The notes: generated from the sequence alone by a model not told the origin. Counted from the first letter of the stretch, positions 1-6,397 are shown. The stretch is DNA of 6,423 bases from Aquisalimonas sp. (GCA_007127625.1 SKYZ01000132.1:1-6423), one strand, 5' to 3'. Numbers and translations are program-made.

Positions 1-2
1 AG

Positions 3-86
3 CTGACCGTGGCGTGCATTGACGAGCAGTTCAAACCCCGCCCGGTGCCCCGGGCGATTCGAGCGGAGATGCAGCATGCAAGGTGA
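3..86 (+). CDS. ybgC: YbgC acyl-CoA thioesterase, C-terminal tail (partial)
   Basis: An open frame enters from the left edge and ends at the TGA at 84-86, giving 27 residues beginning LTVACIDEQFKPRPVPRAIR. It resembles the C-terminal strand and tail of YbgC-type hotdog-fold thioesterases, where a V-C-(I/V)-D segment is followed by a basic, proline-containing 'KPRP(V/I)P' stretch and a short helix. YbgC is a cytoplasmic acyl-CoA thioesterase linked to phospholipid metabolism and is the usual gene just before tolQ, which supports the call. The stop lies 11 bases inside the tolQ reading frame when tolQ starts at 76, so the two genes overlap. The catalytic part is outside the window, so the assignment rests on the tail and on gene order. 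Confidence 0.72.
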   Translation: MTVACIDEQFKPRPVPRAIRAEMQHAR

Positions 87-90
87 GATG
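65..90 (+). promoter_or_regulatory. Competing ribosome binding sites for tolQ
   Basis: Two in-frame ATG codons could start tolQ. The ATG at 76 has GGAG at 65-68, a 7-base spacing. The ATG at 88 has AAGG at 80-83, a 4-base spacing, and sits one base after the ybgC stop. The better spacing favours 76. The 88 start would suit tight stop-start coupling to ybgC and would shorten TolQ by four residues without touching the first membrane helix. Confidence 0.5.
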
Positions 91-777
91 TCCATCCTCC
101 AGCTGGTGCTGGATGCCAGCCTCCTGGTGCAGGCGGTGATGCTGATCCTGGTGCTGGCATCGGTGGCGTCCTGGGCACTGATTTTCCGCAAGCATGCGGT
201 GGTCAAGGACGCCAGCCGCTCGTCGGAGGATTTCGAGGATCGCTTCTGGTCCGGCGGCAATCTCGCCGAGATCTACGCCCGAGTCGGCTCCTCGGACGAT
301 GCCGATGGCGGCATGGAGCGGATCTTCCGCGCCGGCTTCCGGGAGTTCTCGCGCATGCGCAAGCAGGGCGCCTCGCCGGAAGCGCAGGTGGAAGCCTCCC
401 AGCGGGCCATGCGGATCAGTCTCTCCCGGGAAGAGGACGACCTGGAGGCGCACCTGCCCTTCCTGGCCACGGTGGGCTCCACCAGCCCCTACATCGGCCT
501 GTTCGGCACCGTCTGGGGCATCATGAACTCGTTCCGCGCCCTGGGCGGACAGCAGCAGGCGACGCTGGCGGCGGTGGCCCCCGGCATTGCCGAGGCGCTG
601 ATCGCCACCGCCCTGGGGCTGTTCGCGGCCATCCCGGCGGTGATCGGCTACAACCGCTACGCCAGCTCCGTGGAACGGCTGTGCGGCCGCTACGAGACCT
701 TCATGGAGGAGTTCATCAGCATCCTGCAGCGCCACGCCCACACCCAGGCGGCGCAGCAGCAACAGGACAAACGGTAG
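76..777 (+). CDS. tolQ: Tol-Pal motor protein TolQ
   Basis: This 233-residue inner-membrane protein (E. coli TolQ has 230) forms with TolR the proton channel that energises TolA; it belongs to the MotA/TolQ/ExbB family. Three hydrophobic segments are visible: about 15-36, 128-153 and 168-192. Between the first and second lies the large cytoplasmic loop with the family-typical FEDRFWSG (53-60) and RAMRIS (110-115). The strongly conserved block PYIGLFGTVWGIM (138-150) and APGIAEALIATALGLFAAIPAV (168-189) identifies TolQ specifically. Thr145 and Thr178 occupy the positions of the E. coli pore-lining threonines of the same numbers. The frame stays open upstream to an ATG at 19, but that would add 19 non-conserved residues inside ybgC, so 76 is chosen, with 88 as an alternative. 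TolR follows after 6 bases. Confidence 0.96.
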   Translation: MQGEMSILQLVLDASLLVQAVMLILVLASVASWALIFRKHAVVKDASRSSEDFEDRFWSGGNLAEIYARVGSSDDADGGMERIFRAGFREFSRMRKQGASPEAQVEASQRAMRISLSREEDDLEAHLPFLATVGSTSPYIGLFGTVWGIMNSFRALGGQQQATLAAVAPGIAEALIATALGLFAAIPAVIGYNRYASSVERLCGRYETFMEEFISILQRHAHTQAAQQQQDKR

Positions 778-783
778 ATCGCC

Positions 784-1218
784 ATGGCCAGAGCCCATCG
801 TGCCAAGCGCAAGCCCATGTCGGAGATCAACGTGGTCCCGTACATCGACGTGATGCTGGTGCTGCTGGTCATTTTCATGGTCACCGCACCGCTGCTCTAC
901 CAGGGTGTCGACGTGGACCTGCCCCAGGCGGACGCCGAGCCACTGTCCCAGGACGAGCAGGATCCGGTCATTGTCACGGTGAACCGGGACGGGGAACTGA
1001 TGGTCAGTATCGGCACGGACCCGGACGAGCCGGTCAGCGCCGACGAGGTCACCGATCTGGTCAGCCGGGTGATGCGCAACAATCCGGGAACGCCGGTGCT
1101 GGTCCGTGGTGACGAGCAGGTACGCTACGGACTGGTCCTGGACACCATGGCCATGCTGCAGCGGGCCGGCGTGCCCCAGGTGGGGCTGATGACCCGGCCG
1201 CCGTCCGACAATGACTGA
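784..1218 (+). CDS. tolR: Tol-Pal motor protein TolR
   Basis: A 144-residue ExbD/TolR-family protein (E. coli TolR is 142). It has a short basic cytoplasmic N-terminus (RAHRAKRK), the signature SEINVVPYIDVMLVLLVIFM (13-32), one membrane helix at about 19-38, and a periplasmic domain to residue 144. Asp22 matches the proton-carrying aspartate of the family (Asp23 in E. coli). The C-terminal VPQVGLMTRP near 131-140 parallels the VKSVGLMTQP ending of E. coli TolR. The protein dimerises within the TolQ ring and binds peptidoglycan through the periplasmic domain. A Met at position 12 is an alternative start, but removing the basic leader would depart from the family. No strong Shine-Dalgarno is seen, only AGGA 16 bases upstream, so translation is probably coupled to tolQ, whose stop is 6 bases before. 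Confidence 0.96.
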   Translation: MARAHRAKRKPMSEINVVPYIDVMLVLLVIFMVTAPLLYQGVDVDLPQADAEPLSQDEQDPVIVTVNRDGELMVSIGTDPDEPVSADEVTDLVSRVMRNNPGTPVLVRGDEQVRYGLVLDTMAMLQRAGVPQVGLMTRPPSDND

Positions 1219-1236
1219 TCCCGCCGCAGTTTCTCC

Positions 1237-1250
1237 GGGGCGTGGAGATG
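1237..1250 (+). promoter_or_regulatory. tolA start region with alternative GTG and ATG codons
   Basis: GGGG at 1237-1240 lies 7 bases before the ATG at 1248, a workable spacing. An in-frame GTG at 1242 would add two residues but is only one base from the GGGG. The ATG is therefore preferred. Either choice leaves the membrane anchor unchanged. Confidence 0.5.
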
Positions 1251-2246
1251 AATGACTGGCTGAGCACATTGTCCTCTTGGCGTTTTGTCGCATACTCGCT
1301 CGTAGTGCATGCGGTGGTGTTCGCTGTCTTCCTGGTCCAGGTCAGCGGCACGCCGAGGGTACAGCAGCAGGAGCGCCCGGAGATCATCCACGCCGTGGCC
1401 ATGGACGAACAATCGGTGATGGAGCCCATCGAGGAACGGCGACGGGCCCAGGAAGCCGCGCGCCAGCAGGCCGAGGAGGCCCGCCGGCGGGAAGAGGCCG
1501 AGGCGGAGCGCCAGCGCCAGGAGGCGCAGCAGCGCCAGCGCGAAGAGGAAGAACGCCGCCAGCTCGAGGAGCAGCGCCGCCAGGAGGCAGAGGAACAGGC
1601 CCGCCGCGAGGCCGAACGGGAGCGCCAACGTCAGGAAGAGGCCGAGCAGCGCCGCCGTGAGGAAGAAGCGGAGCGCCAGCGCCGCGAGGAAGAGCAGCGC
1701 CTGGCCGAGGAAGAGGCCGAACGCCAGCGCCAGGAGGAAGAACGTAGACGGCAGGAGGAGGAAGAGCGCCGTCGACAGGAGGAAGAGGAGCGCCGCCGGC
1801 AGCAGGAGGAGGCGGAGCGCCAGCGTCAGATCGAGGAAGAACAGCAGCGCCGCGAAGAGGAAGCGGAGCAGCGCCGACAGGAGGAGGAAGCCGAGCGCCG
1901 GCGCCAGGAAGAACAGGAACGCCAGGCGGAGGAACAACGGATGCAACGGCTTGCCGAGCGGGCAACCAGCCGGTTCCCCAGCGTCTGGCAGCGCGAGGTC
2001 GAGAGCGCCTGGACGCGCCCGCCGGGCGCTGACCGCGGCCTGAGCGCGGACGTGCGGGTTCGCCTGCGCCCTAACGGTGAAGTGGTCGGCACGGAGATCG
2101 CCCGCAGCAGTGGTAGCACCTCCTTCGACCGCTCGGCGGAGAACGCAATACGGCGTGCGTCGCCGCTCTCGGTTCCGGACGACGAGGATGTCTTCCGCCG
2201 CGCCGGCTTCGATCACTTCATTTTCCGATTCAACCCGGACGGATAA
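1248..2246 (+). CDS. tolA: Tol-Pal trans-periplasmic protein TolA
   Basis: A 332-residue protein with the three-part TolA design. Domain I is a single inner-membrane anchor, about 12-33, with the S-x-x-x-H motif (Ser17, His21) that TolA and TonB use to contact TolQ/ExbB. Domain II, about 61-239, is a very long predicted helix made almost entirely of Glu, Arg, Gln and Ala that spans the periplasm. Domain III, about 240-332, is a compact TolA/TonB-type C-terminal domain (FPSVWQREVESAW at 243-255, VRVRLRPNGEVV at 269-280) expected to bind TolB and Pal. E. coli TolA is longer (421 residues) and its helix is Ala/Lys-rich; here no lysine and no cysteine occur anywhere in the protein. The family call rests on the SxxxH anchor, domain order and position between tolR and tolB. 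TolA receives motion from TolQR and pulls on the outer-membrane side. Confidence 0.94.
   Translation: MNDWLSTLSSWRFVAYSLVVHAVVFAVFLVQVSGTPRVQQQERPEIIHAVAMDEQSVMEPIEERRRAQEAARQQAEEARRREEAEAERQRQEAQQRQREEEERRQLEEQRRQEAEEQARREAERERQRQEEAEQRRREEEAERQRREEEQRLAEEEAERQRQEEERRRQEEEERRRQEEEERRRQQEEAERQRQIEEEQQRREEEAEQRRQEEEAERRRQEEQERQAEEQRMQRLAERATSRFPSVWQREVESAWTRPPGADRGLSADVRVRLRPNGEVVGTEIARSSGSTSFDRSAENAIRRASPLSVPDDEDVFRRAGFDHFIFRFNPDG
1731..1799 (+). repeat. Octad-type tandem repeat within tolA
   Basis: Three consecutive units encode QEEERRR, QEEEERRR and QEEEERRR (TolA residues 162-184), followed by a decaying fourth unit that begins QQEE. The DNA copies are not identical: the Arg triplets use CGT-AGA-CGG, CGC-CGT-CGA and CGC-CGC-CGG, and Glu alternates GAG and GAA. 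The repeat is thus clearest at protein level. It is part of a wider Glu/Arg/Gln-rich tract covering about 1428-1964. Confidence 0.85.
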
Positions 2247-2248
2247 CC

Positions 2249-3538
2249 ATGCAACCACGATTGAAGGCACTCATGGGCGCTGCCCTTGCCCTGGCTCTGG
2301 CCCCCGGCCTGGCGAAGGCCGAACTGGTGGTGGAAATCACCCGCGGCGCGGAGGCGGCACTGCCCATCGCCATTGCCGACTTCGGCGACGACGGCGAGGC
2401 ACTGCCCGAAGACGTCGCCACCATCATCCGCGACAACCTCCTGCGCAGCGGCCAGTTCGATCCGCTGCCCCGGGAGGAGTTCATCGACAACCCCACCCGC
2501 AGCGACGACGTGCGCTTCGAGAACTGGCGTGCCCTGGGCGTGGACAACCTGGTGGTCGGGGAGACCCGCCGCGACGGTGACGACTTCCGGGTGCGCTACG
2601 AGCTGCTGGACGTGTTCACCGGCGAGCGCATGCTCGGGCGCAGCTACAGCGTCAGCGAGCCTTCCCTGCGGGCACTGGCACACACCATCAGCGACAACAT
2701 CTATGAAGAGCTCCTTGGCCGCCCCGGCGCATTCAATACCATGGTCGCCTACGTTGCCATCGACGAGAGCGATGGAGATCGCGAATTCCAGCTCATCGTG
2801 GCCGACGCCGACGGCCACGACCCGCAGTCCATCCTCAGCTCCTCGGAGCCGCTGCTGTCACCGGCATGGTCGCCGGACCGCGAGCGTATCGCCTACGTCT
2901 CCTTCGAGGAGCGTCGGTCCGAGATTTTCGTGCAGAACATCCGCACCGGCGAGCGCGACCGCATCGCCAGCTTCCGTGGCCTCAACAGCGCACCCGCCTG
3001 GTCCCCCGACGGCAATCGTCTGGCCGTCACCCTCTCACGCGATGGCCAGACGGACATCTACAGCCTGGACGTGGAAACCGGCGAGACCACCCGCCTTACG
3101 GACCACCACGCGATTGACACCGAGGCGGCCTGGGGGCCGGACGGTGATCACCTGTACTTCACCTCCGACCGCGGCGGCAGCCCGCAGATCTACCGTGCGG
3201 ACGCTGACGGCGGCAATGTGCAGCGCATCACCTACGAAGGCAACTACAATGCCTCCCCGGACATTTCCCCGGACGGCGAGCGCCTGGCCATGGTCCACCG
3301 GGGTGACAACGGCTTCCAGATCGCCGTGCTGGATCTGGGCAGCGAGCGGTTCCGGATCATGAGCGAAGGACCGCACGATGAAAGCCCGAGCTTCGCTCCC
3401 AACGGTGCCATGGTGGTGTATGCGACGCGTCAGAACGGGACCGGCGTGCTGGGTACCGTCTCGCTGTTCGGTGAGGCGCGTAACATCATGGCCACCGAAG
3501 GGCGCGCCCTGCGGGAGCCGGCCTGGTCACCGAACTGA
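2249..3538 (+). CDS. tolB: Tol-Pal periplasmic beta-propeller protein TolB
   Basis: A 429-residue protein, matching the family length (430 in E. coli). Residues 1-24 form a Sec signal peptide: MQPRLK, a hydrophobic Ala/Leu core, and a cleavage site after AKA. The mature N-terminus ELVVEITRG corresponds to the flexible 'TolA box' that binds TolA domain III. Residues about 35-160 are the N-terminal alpha/beta domain (LPIAIADF, LGVDNLVVG). The rest is a beta-propeller with recurrent blade motifs: WSPD at 207, WSPDG at 251, WGPDG at 295, ISPDG at 339, FAPNG at 382 and the terminal WSPN at 426. TolB shuttles between Pal and TolA and releases Pal to bind peptidoglycan. The start lies 2 bases after the tolA stop. 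Mature TolB contains no lysine and is rich in Asp and Glu. The ending EPAWSPN parallels FPAWSPYL of E. coli TolB. Confidence 0.97.
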   Translation: MQPRLKALMGAALALALAPGLAKAELVVEITRGAEAALPIAIADFGDDGEALPEDVATIIRDNLLRSGQFDPLPREEFIDNPTRSDDVRFENWRALGVDNLVVGETRRDGDDFRVRYELLDVFTGERMLGRSYSVSEPSLRALAHTISDNIYEELLGRPGAFNTMVAYVAIDESDGDREFQLIVADADGHDPQSILSSSEPLLSPAWSPDRERIAYVSFEERRSEIFVQNIRTGERDRIASFRGLNSAPAWSPDGNRLAVTLSRDGQTDIYSLDVETGETTRLTDHHAIDTEAAWGPDGDHLYFTSDRGGSPQIYRADADGGNVQRITYEGNYNASPDISPDGERLAMVHRGDNGFQIAVLDLGSERFRIMSEGPHDESPSFAPNGAMVVYATRQNGTGVLGTVSLFGEARNIMATEGRALREPAWSPN

Positions 3539-3569
3539 TTCTTTCAACGACAACCTGAACCTGAACGCG

Positions 3570-3574
3570 AGAGG
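3570..3574 (+). promoter_or_regulatory. Ribosome binding site of pal
   Basis: AGAGG lies 8 bases before the pal ATG at 3583. It is the best-separated binding site in the operon and sits in the largest gap (44 bases), fitting independent, high-level translation of the abundant lipoprotein Pal. No promoter or hairpin is apparent in this gap. Confidence 0.6.
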
Positions 3575-3582
3575 TAACAACC

Positions 3583-4152
3583 ATGGCAAGGCAGCAAAAG
3601 CCGTTCTCCTGGATCCTGATCACCGCCCTGGCGCTTGCGCTGAGCGCCTGTGCCGTTCTGGAGGACGAGGAGCGGGTCGACGATCGGGACGAGATGACCG
3701 AGGAAGAGCGCGAACGCGCCGAAGAGGAGCGCCGGGACACGGCCGTCTGGGCCATGGGTGACCGCGACGCCCTGGAAGGCGAGGAACTGGACATGGCGCT
3801 GGACGATCCGGACAGCCCTATCTCCAAGCGCATCGTCCACTTCGCTTTTGACAGCAGCGAGATCCACGACGAGGATATGCCCATTCTCGAGTCGCACGGT
3901 GAGTTCCTCGCGAACCATCCCGCGCAGCGCATCGTCATCGAGGGCCACACCGACGAGCGCGGGGCCCGGGAGTACAACCTGGCCCTGGGCGAGCGCCGTG
4001 CCGAGGCCGTCAAGCGCATTCTGGTGCTCAACGGCGCCGGTGAAGATCAGCTCGAGGTCGTGAGCTACGGGGAAGAGAGCCCGGTTGCCTCCGGCAGCAA
4101 TGAAGAGGCCTACGCGCAGAACCGGCGGGCGGAACTCCTGTACCGCCGCTGA
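3583..4152 (+). CDS. pal: Peptidoglycan-associated lipoprotein Pal
   Basis: A 189-residue outer-membrane lipoprotein (E. coli Pal is 173). The signal peptide ends in the lipobox LSAC with Cys23 as the lipidated residue. The +2 residue is Ala rather than Asp, consistent with Lol export to the outer membrane. Residues about 26-78 form a strongly acidic linker dense in Glu, Asp and Arg. The OmpA-like domain runs from about 81 to 189: VHFAFDSSEI (85-94), IEGHTDERGAREYNLALGERRAEAV (119-143) and YAQNRRAELLY (177-187). Asp124 and Arg139 align with the OmpA residues (Asp271, Arg286) that hold diaminopimelate of peptidoglycan. Pal tethers the outer membrane to the cell wall and is mobilised to the septum by TolB and TolA. 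The linker is longer and more charged than that of E. coli Pal. Confidence 0.97.
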   Translation: MARQQKPFSWILITALALALSACAVLEDEERVDDRDEMTEEERERAEEERRDTAVWAMGDRDALEGEELDMALDDPDSPISKRIVHFAFDSSEIHDEDMPILESHGEFLANHPAQRIVIEGHTDERGAREYNLALGERRAEAVKRILVLNGAGEDQLEVVSYGEESPVASGSNEEAYAQNRRAELLYRR

Positions 4153-4157
4153 TCCAC

Positions 4158-4161
4158 GGGG
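4158..4161 (+). promoter_or_regulatory. Ribosome binding site deciding the cpoB start
   Basis: GGGG is placed 7 bases before the ATG at 4169, which is followed at once by a second ATG at 4172. The frame is open back to 4085 inside pal, but only the 4169/4172 pair gives a protein that begins with a proper signal peptide. Confidence 0.5.
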
Positions 4162-4168
4162 TATCACC

Positions 4169-4993
4169 ATGATGCAGTCAGCACCAGCCAAGCGCCTCCG
4201 TCCCGGCCTGTTCGCCGTGGCGACCACCCTCGTCGGGCTGAGCCTGGGCATGGGCCAGGCCACCGCCGACGAGGACCTGGAGCGCCGCGTCGAGCGCATG
4301 GAGCGGCTGCTCGACTCCGGGGCGCTGTCGGATCTCGCCAACCGCCAGGAACGGCTGCGCCGTGAAGTCTCGGAGCTGGTCGGACAGATGGAAACCCTGC
4401 AGCGGGAGATGGACGACATCCGTCGTCAGCAACGCAACCTGTTCGAGGATCTGGACGACCGGCTCATGGAGCTGGAACAGGCCGGCGTCGCCGCGCAGGA
4501 ACCGGGCGTGCCCGATACGCCGGCGCTGGACGCCGAGCTGGAAGGCGAGCCCCAGGACGCGCCCCCGCCGGAGGACGACGACGCCATGGAGGCCGCCGCC
4601 GACGACGACGGGGATGCCGCAGACGCCTACTCGGCCGCCTTCGACCTGCTCCGCGACGGCGACTACCGGCGGGCGGCGGACGGCTTCCGCGACGTACTGG
4701 ACAACCACGCAGACAGCGACTACGCAGACAACGCCCGCTACTGGCTGGCGGAGACGTACTACGTGGTGCGCGAGTTCGACGAAGCCATGGAACACTTCCA
4801 GCAGATCGTCGACGATCCGGACAGCGGCAAGCACGCGGACGCGCTGCTCAAGGCCGGTTACATCCACTACGAGCGCGAGGAGTGGGACCGGGCACGGGAC
4901 ATGCTGGAGCAAGTCCGTGACGACTACCCCGACAGCACCGTGGCGAGCCTAGCCGGCAACCGCCTGGACCAGATGGACGACGAAGGCCGGTAG
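4169..4993 (+). CDS. cpoB: Cell division coordinator CpoB (YbgF)
   Basis: A 274-residue periplasmic protein (E. coli CpoB is 263). Residues 1-33 are a signal peptide with a basic n-region (AKRLRP), a hydrophobic core and a probable cut after ATA. Residues about 37-105 form a heptad-rich coiled coil (LERRVERMERLL, LRREVSELVGQMETLQREM), the trimerisation region in known CpoB. An Asp/Glu/Pro/Ala linker (about 106-150) follows, then three TPR-like repeats: AYSAAFDLLRDGDYRRAADGF from 153, DNARYWLAETYYVVREFDEAM from 187, and ADALLKAGYIHYEREEWDRAR from 223. The TPR part is characteristic of YbgF. The protein binds TolA and links Tol-Pal action to PBP1B-driven peptidoglycan synthesis at division. It starts 16 bases after pal, and its TAG stop shares a base with the queE GTG start. 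Confidence 0.94.
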   Translation: MMQSAPAKRLRPGLFAVATTLVGLSLGMGQATADEDLERRVERMERLLDSGALSDLANRQERLRREVSELVGQMETLQREMDDIRRQQRNLFEDLDDRLMELEQAGVAAQEPGVPDTPALDAELEGEPQDAPPPEDDDAMEAAADDDGDAADAYSAAFDLLRDGDYRRAADGFRDVLDNHADSDYADNARYWLAETYYVVREFDEAMEHFQQIVDDPDSGKHADALLKAGYIHYEREEWDRARDMLEQVRDDYPDSTVASLAGNRLDQMDDEGR

Positions 4994-4995
4994 TG
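4982..4995 (+). promoter_or_regulatory. queE ribosome binding site and overlapping TAGTG stop-start
   Basis: GAAGG at 4982-4986 lies 6 bases before a GTG at 4993-4995. That GTG shares its first base with the cpoB TAG stop (4991-4993). The in-frame ATG at 5005 has no purine-rich site upstream, so the GTG is favoured and translational coupling to cpoB is likely. Confidence 0.55.
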
Positions 4996-5667
4996 CCCGA
5001 AATCATGACCGAAACCGCTGAAACGGTGCGCCTGCGCATCACCGAGATCTTCCATTCCCTGCAGGGGGAGGCCCGCACTGTGGGCTGGCCCACGGTATTC
5101 GTGCGCCTGACCGGCTGCCCGCTGCGCTGCCATTACTGTGACACGGCCTACGCCTTCCACGGCGGCGACACCCGGGGCCTGCCCGAGATTCTCGCCACGG
5201 TGCAGCAGTACGGCAGCCGCCATGTCACCGTCACCGGCGGCGAACCCCTGGCCCAGCGCAAGGGGTGCCTGGCGCTGTTGCAGTCCCTGGTGGACGCCGG
5301 CCACGAGGTGTCCCTGGAAACCTCCGGCGCCATGGACATCGGCGGCATCGACCCGGCCGTGAGCCGCGTGGTGGATCTCAAGACCCCGGCCTCCGGCGAG
5401 CAGGCGCGCAACCGCTGGGAGAACATCGACCTCCTCACCCCGAACGATCAGGTCAAGTTTGTCCTCTGCGACCGCGACGACTACGACTGGGCCTGTCAGG
5501 TGCTGCGCGACCATCGATTGGCGGAGCGCTGCGAAGTGCTGTTCTCGCCCAGCTTCGGGCAGCTCTCGGGCCGGGATCTGGCGGACTGGGTGGTCGCGGA
5601 CGCCCTGCCGGTGCGCTTCCAGCTGCAACTGCACAAGATCCTGTGGGGCGATGAACCAGGACGCTGA
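4993..5667 (+). CDS. queE: 7-carboxy-7-deazaguanine synthase QueE
   Basis: A 224-residue radical SAM enzyme that converts 6-carboxy-5,6,7,8-tetrahydropterin to 7-carboxy-7-deazaguanine, the third step toward preQ0 and queuosine. The [4Fe-4S]-binding motif is CPLRCHYC with Cys42, Cys46 and Cys49 (CX3CX2C), the typical short QueE version, followed by DTAYAF. Other marks are the N-terminal [11 protein letters not shown] (16-26), the SAM-binding TGGEPL (81-86), LETSG (109-113), DLKTP (129-132 region), NDQVKFV (151-157) and the C-terminal QLHKILWG (212-219). Length fits the family (about 210-225). The GTG start is preferred to the ATG at 5005 for the reason given at its ribosome binding site; the difference is four residues. 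The gene ends 17 bases inside queC, the next enzyme of the pathway. Confidence 0.96.
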   Translation: MPEIMTETAETVRLRITEIFHSLQGEARTVGWPTVFVRLTGCPLRCHYCDTAYAFHGGDTRGLPEILATVQQYGSRHVTVTGGEPLAQRKGCLALLQSLVDAGHEVSLETSGAMDIGGIDPAVSRVVDLKTPASGEQARNRWENIDLLTPNDQVKFVLCDRDDYDWACQVLRDHRLAERCEVLFSPSFGQLSGRDLADWVVADALPVRFQLQLHKILWGDEPGR

Positions 5668-6373
5668 TCACCGGGCGTGCGACCGGAACGCGGTGGTCCT
5701 GCTCTCCGGCGGGCTCGATTCCGCCACCGTGCTGGCCATGGCGCAGGCCTGGGGCTACCGCTGCCACGCCATCAGTTTCGATTACGGCCAGCGCCATCGC
5801 GCCGAGCTGGATGCCTGCCGACGCGTGGCCGCGTCCCTGGGGGCCGTGGACCACCGCACCGTCACGCTGGATCTCGCCGCCATCGGTGGCTCGGCACTCA
5901 CCGACACCAGCATCGACGTACCGGAAGCCCCCACCGAAGGCATCCCCGTCACCTACGTGCCCGCGCGCAACACCGTGTTCCTGTCCCTGGCCCTGGGCTA
6001 TGCCGAGGTCATCGGTGCTTTCGATCTGTTCATCGGCGTCAATGCGGTGGATTACTCCGGCTACCCGGACTGTCGGCCCGAGTTCATCCATGCCTTCGAG
6101 AGGACGGCGAACCTGGCCACCCGGGCCGGCACGGAGAGCGGCGAGGCATTCCGTGTCCATGCACCGCTGAGCGAGCGCAGCAAGGCCGAGATCATCCTGC
6201 GCGGCACCGAACTGGGCGTCGATTACGCCCAGACCGTCTCCTGCTACCAGGCCGATGCCGAGGGCCGCGCCTGCGGCCGCTGTGACTCCTGCCGCCTGCG
6301 TGCGGCGGGTTTCCGCGACGCCGGCCTGGCCGACCCCACCCGGTACCGCCCGGATGCGACCCGCGACGTTTGA
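5651..6373 (+). CDS. queC: 7-cyano-7-deazaguanine (preQ0) synthase QueC
   Basis: A 240-residue ATP-dependent enzyme that turns 7-carboxy-7-deazaguanine, ammonia and ATP into preQ0, acting straight after QueE. The PP-loop ATP motif is [12 protein letters not shown] with SGGLDS at 19-24. Further family marks are ISFDYGQRH (41-49), [19 protein letters not shown] (101-119), [17 protein letters not shown] (129-145) and the zinc site Cys198, Cys208, Cys211, Cys214 in SCYQ...CGRCDSC. The frame is open upstream to 5459, but that part lies in queE and is non-conserved; the ATG at 5651 gives the usual QueC length. TGGGG two bases upstream is a poor binding site, and the 17-base overlap with queE suggests re-initiation. 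The product is cytoplasmic. Its TGA stop is embedded in the -35 element of the downstream tRNA promoter. Confidence 0.97.
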   Translation: MNQDADHRACDRNAVVLLSGGLDSATVLAMAQAWGYRCHAISFDYGQRHRAELDACRRVAASLGAVDHRTVTLDLAAIGGSALTDTSIDVPEAPTEGIPVTYVPARNTVFLSLALGYAEVIGAFDLFIGVNAVDYSGYPDCRPEFIHAFERTANLATRAGTESGEAFRVHAPLSERSKAEIILRGTELGVDYAQTVSCYQADAEGRACGRCDSCRLRAAGFRDAGLADPTRYRPDATRDV

Positions 6374-6397
6374 CAGGTCTGGCTGTTCGGGTATGAT
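6370..6397 (+). promoter_or_regulatory. Sigma70-type promoter for the tRNA gene
   Basis: A perfect -35 TTGACA (6370-6375) and a -10 TATGAT (6392-6397, one mismatch to TATAAT) are 16 bases apart. The expected start of transcription is around 6404, only about 5 bases before the tRNA 5' end at 6409. The stretch after the -10 (TCGCGGCGG) is a GC-rich discriminator as found at stringently controlled stable-RNA promoters. The -35 contains the queC stop TGA (6371-6373). Confidence 0.75.

Noticed and set aside
31..1293. Minus-strand 420-codon frame opposite tolQ and tolR
   Set aside because: GC-rich coding DNA often leaves an open antisense frame. The product is His/Gln/Gly/Arg-rich and unlike any family, while tolQ and tolR on the + strand are clear.
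1428..1964. Repetitive stretch considered as a CRISPR array or minisatellite
   Set aside because: There are no constant repeats separated by unique spacers; the periodicity is codon-based, in frame with TolA and explained by its helix.
1384..1965. Second minus-strand frame opposite tolA, rich in Pro, Ala and Gly
   Set aside because: Another stop-free reading of the same repetitive DNA; it has no recognisable motif and lies wholly within tolA.
1125..2270. Long minus-strand open frame (381 codons), rich in Leu, Ala and Phe, opposite tolA
   Set aside because: It is the mirror of the GAG/GAA/CGC/CAG-rich tolA helix, which reads as Leu, Phe and Ala codons on the other strand and lacks stops. It is low in complexity with no domain-like pattern.
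3539..3582. Gap between tolB and pal considered for an internal promoter or terminator
   Set aside because: Only a ribosome binding site and a small AACCTG direct repeat are visible; there is no -35/-10 pair or hairpin followed by a T run.
4085..4168. Upstream extension of cpoB into pal
   Set aside because: It would place 28 polar, basic residues before the signal peptide; the ATG at 4169 has its own binding site and a proper signal sequence.
5459..5650. Upstream extension of queC to an ATG at 5459
   Set aside because: The extra 64 residues lie in another frame of queE, are Cys/Arg/Ser/Thr-rich, and are not part of the QueC family; the ATG at 5651 gives the normal length.
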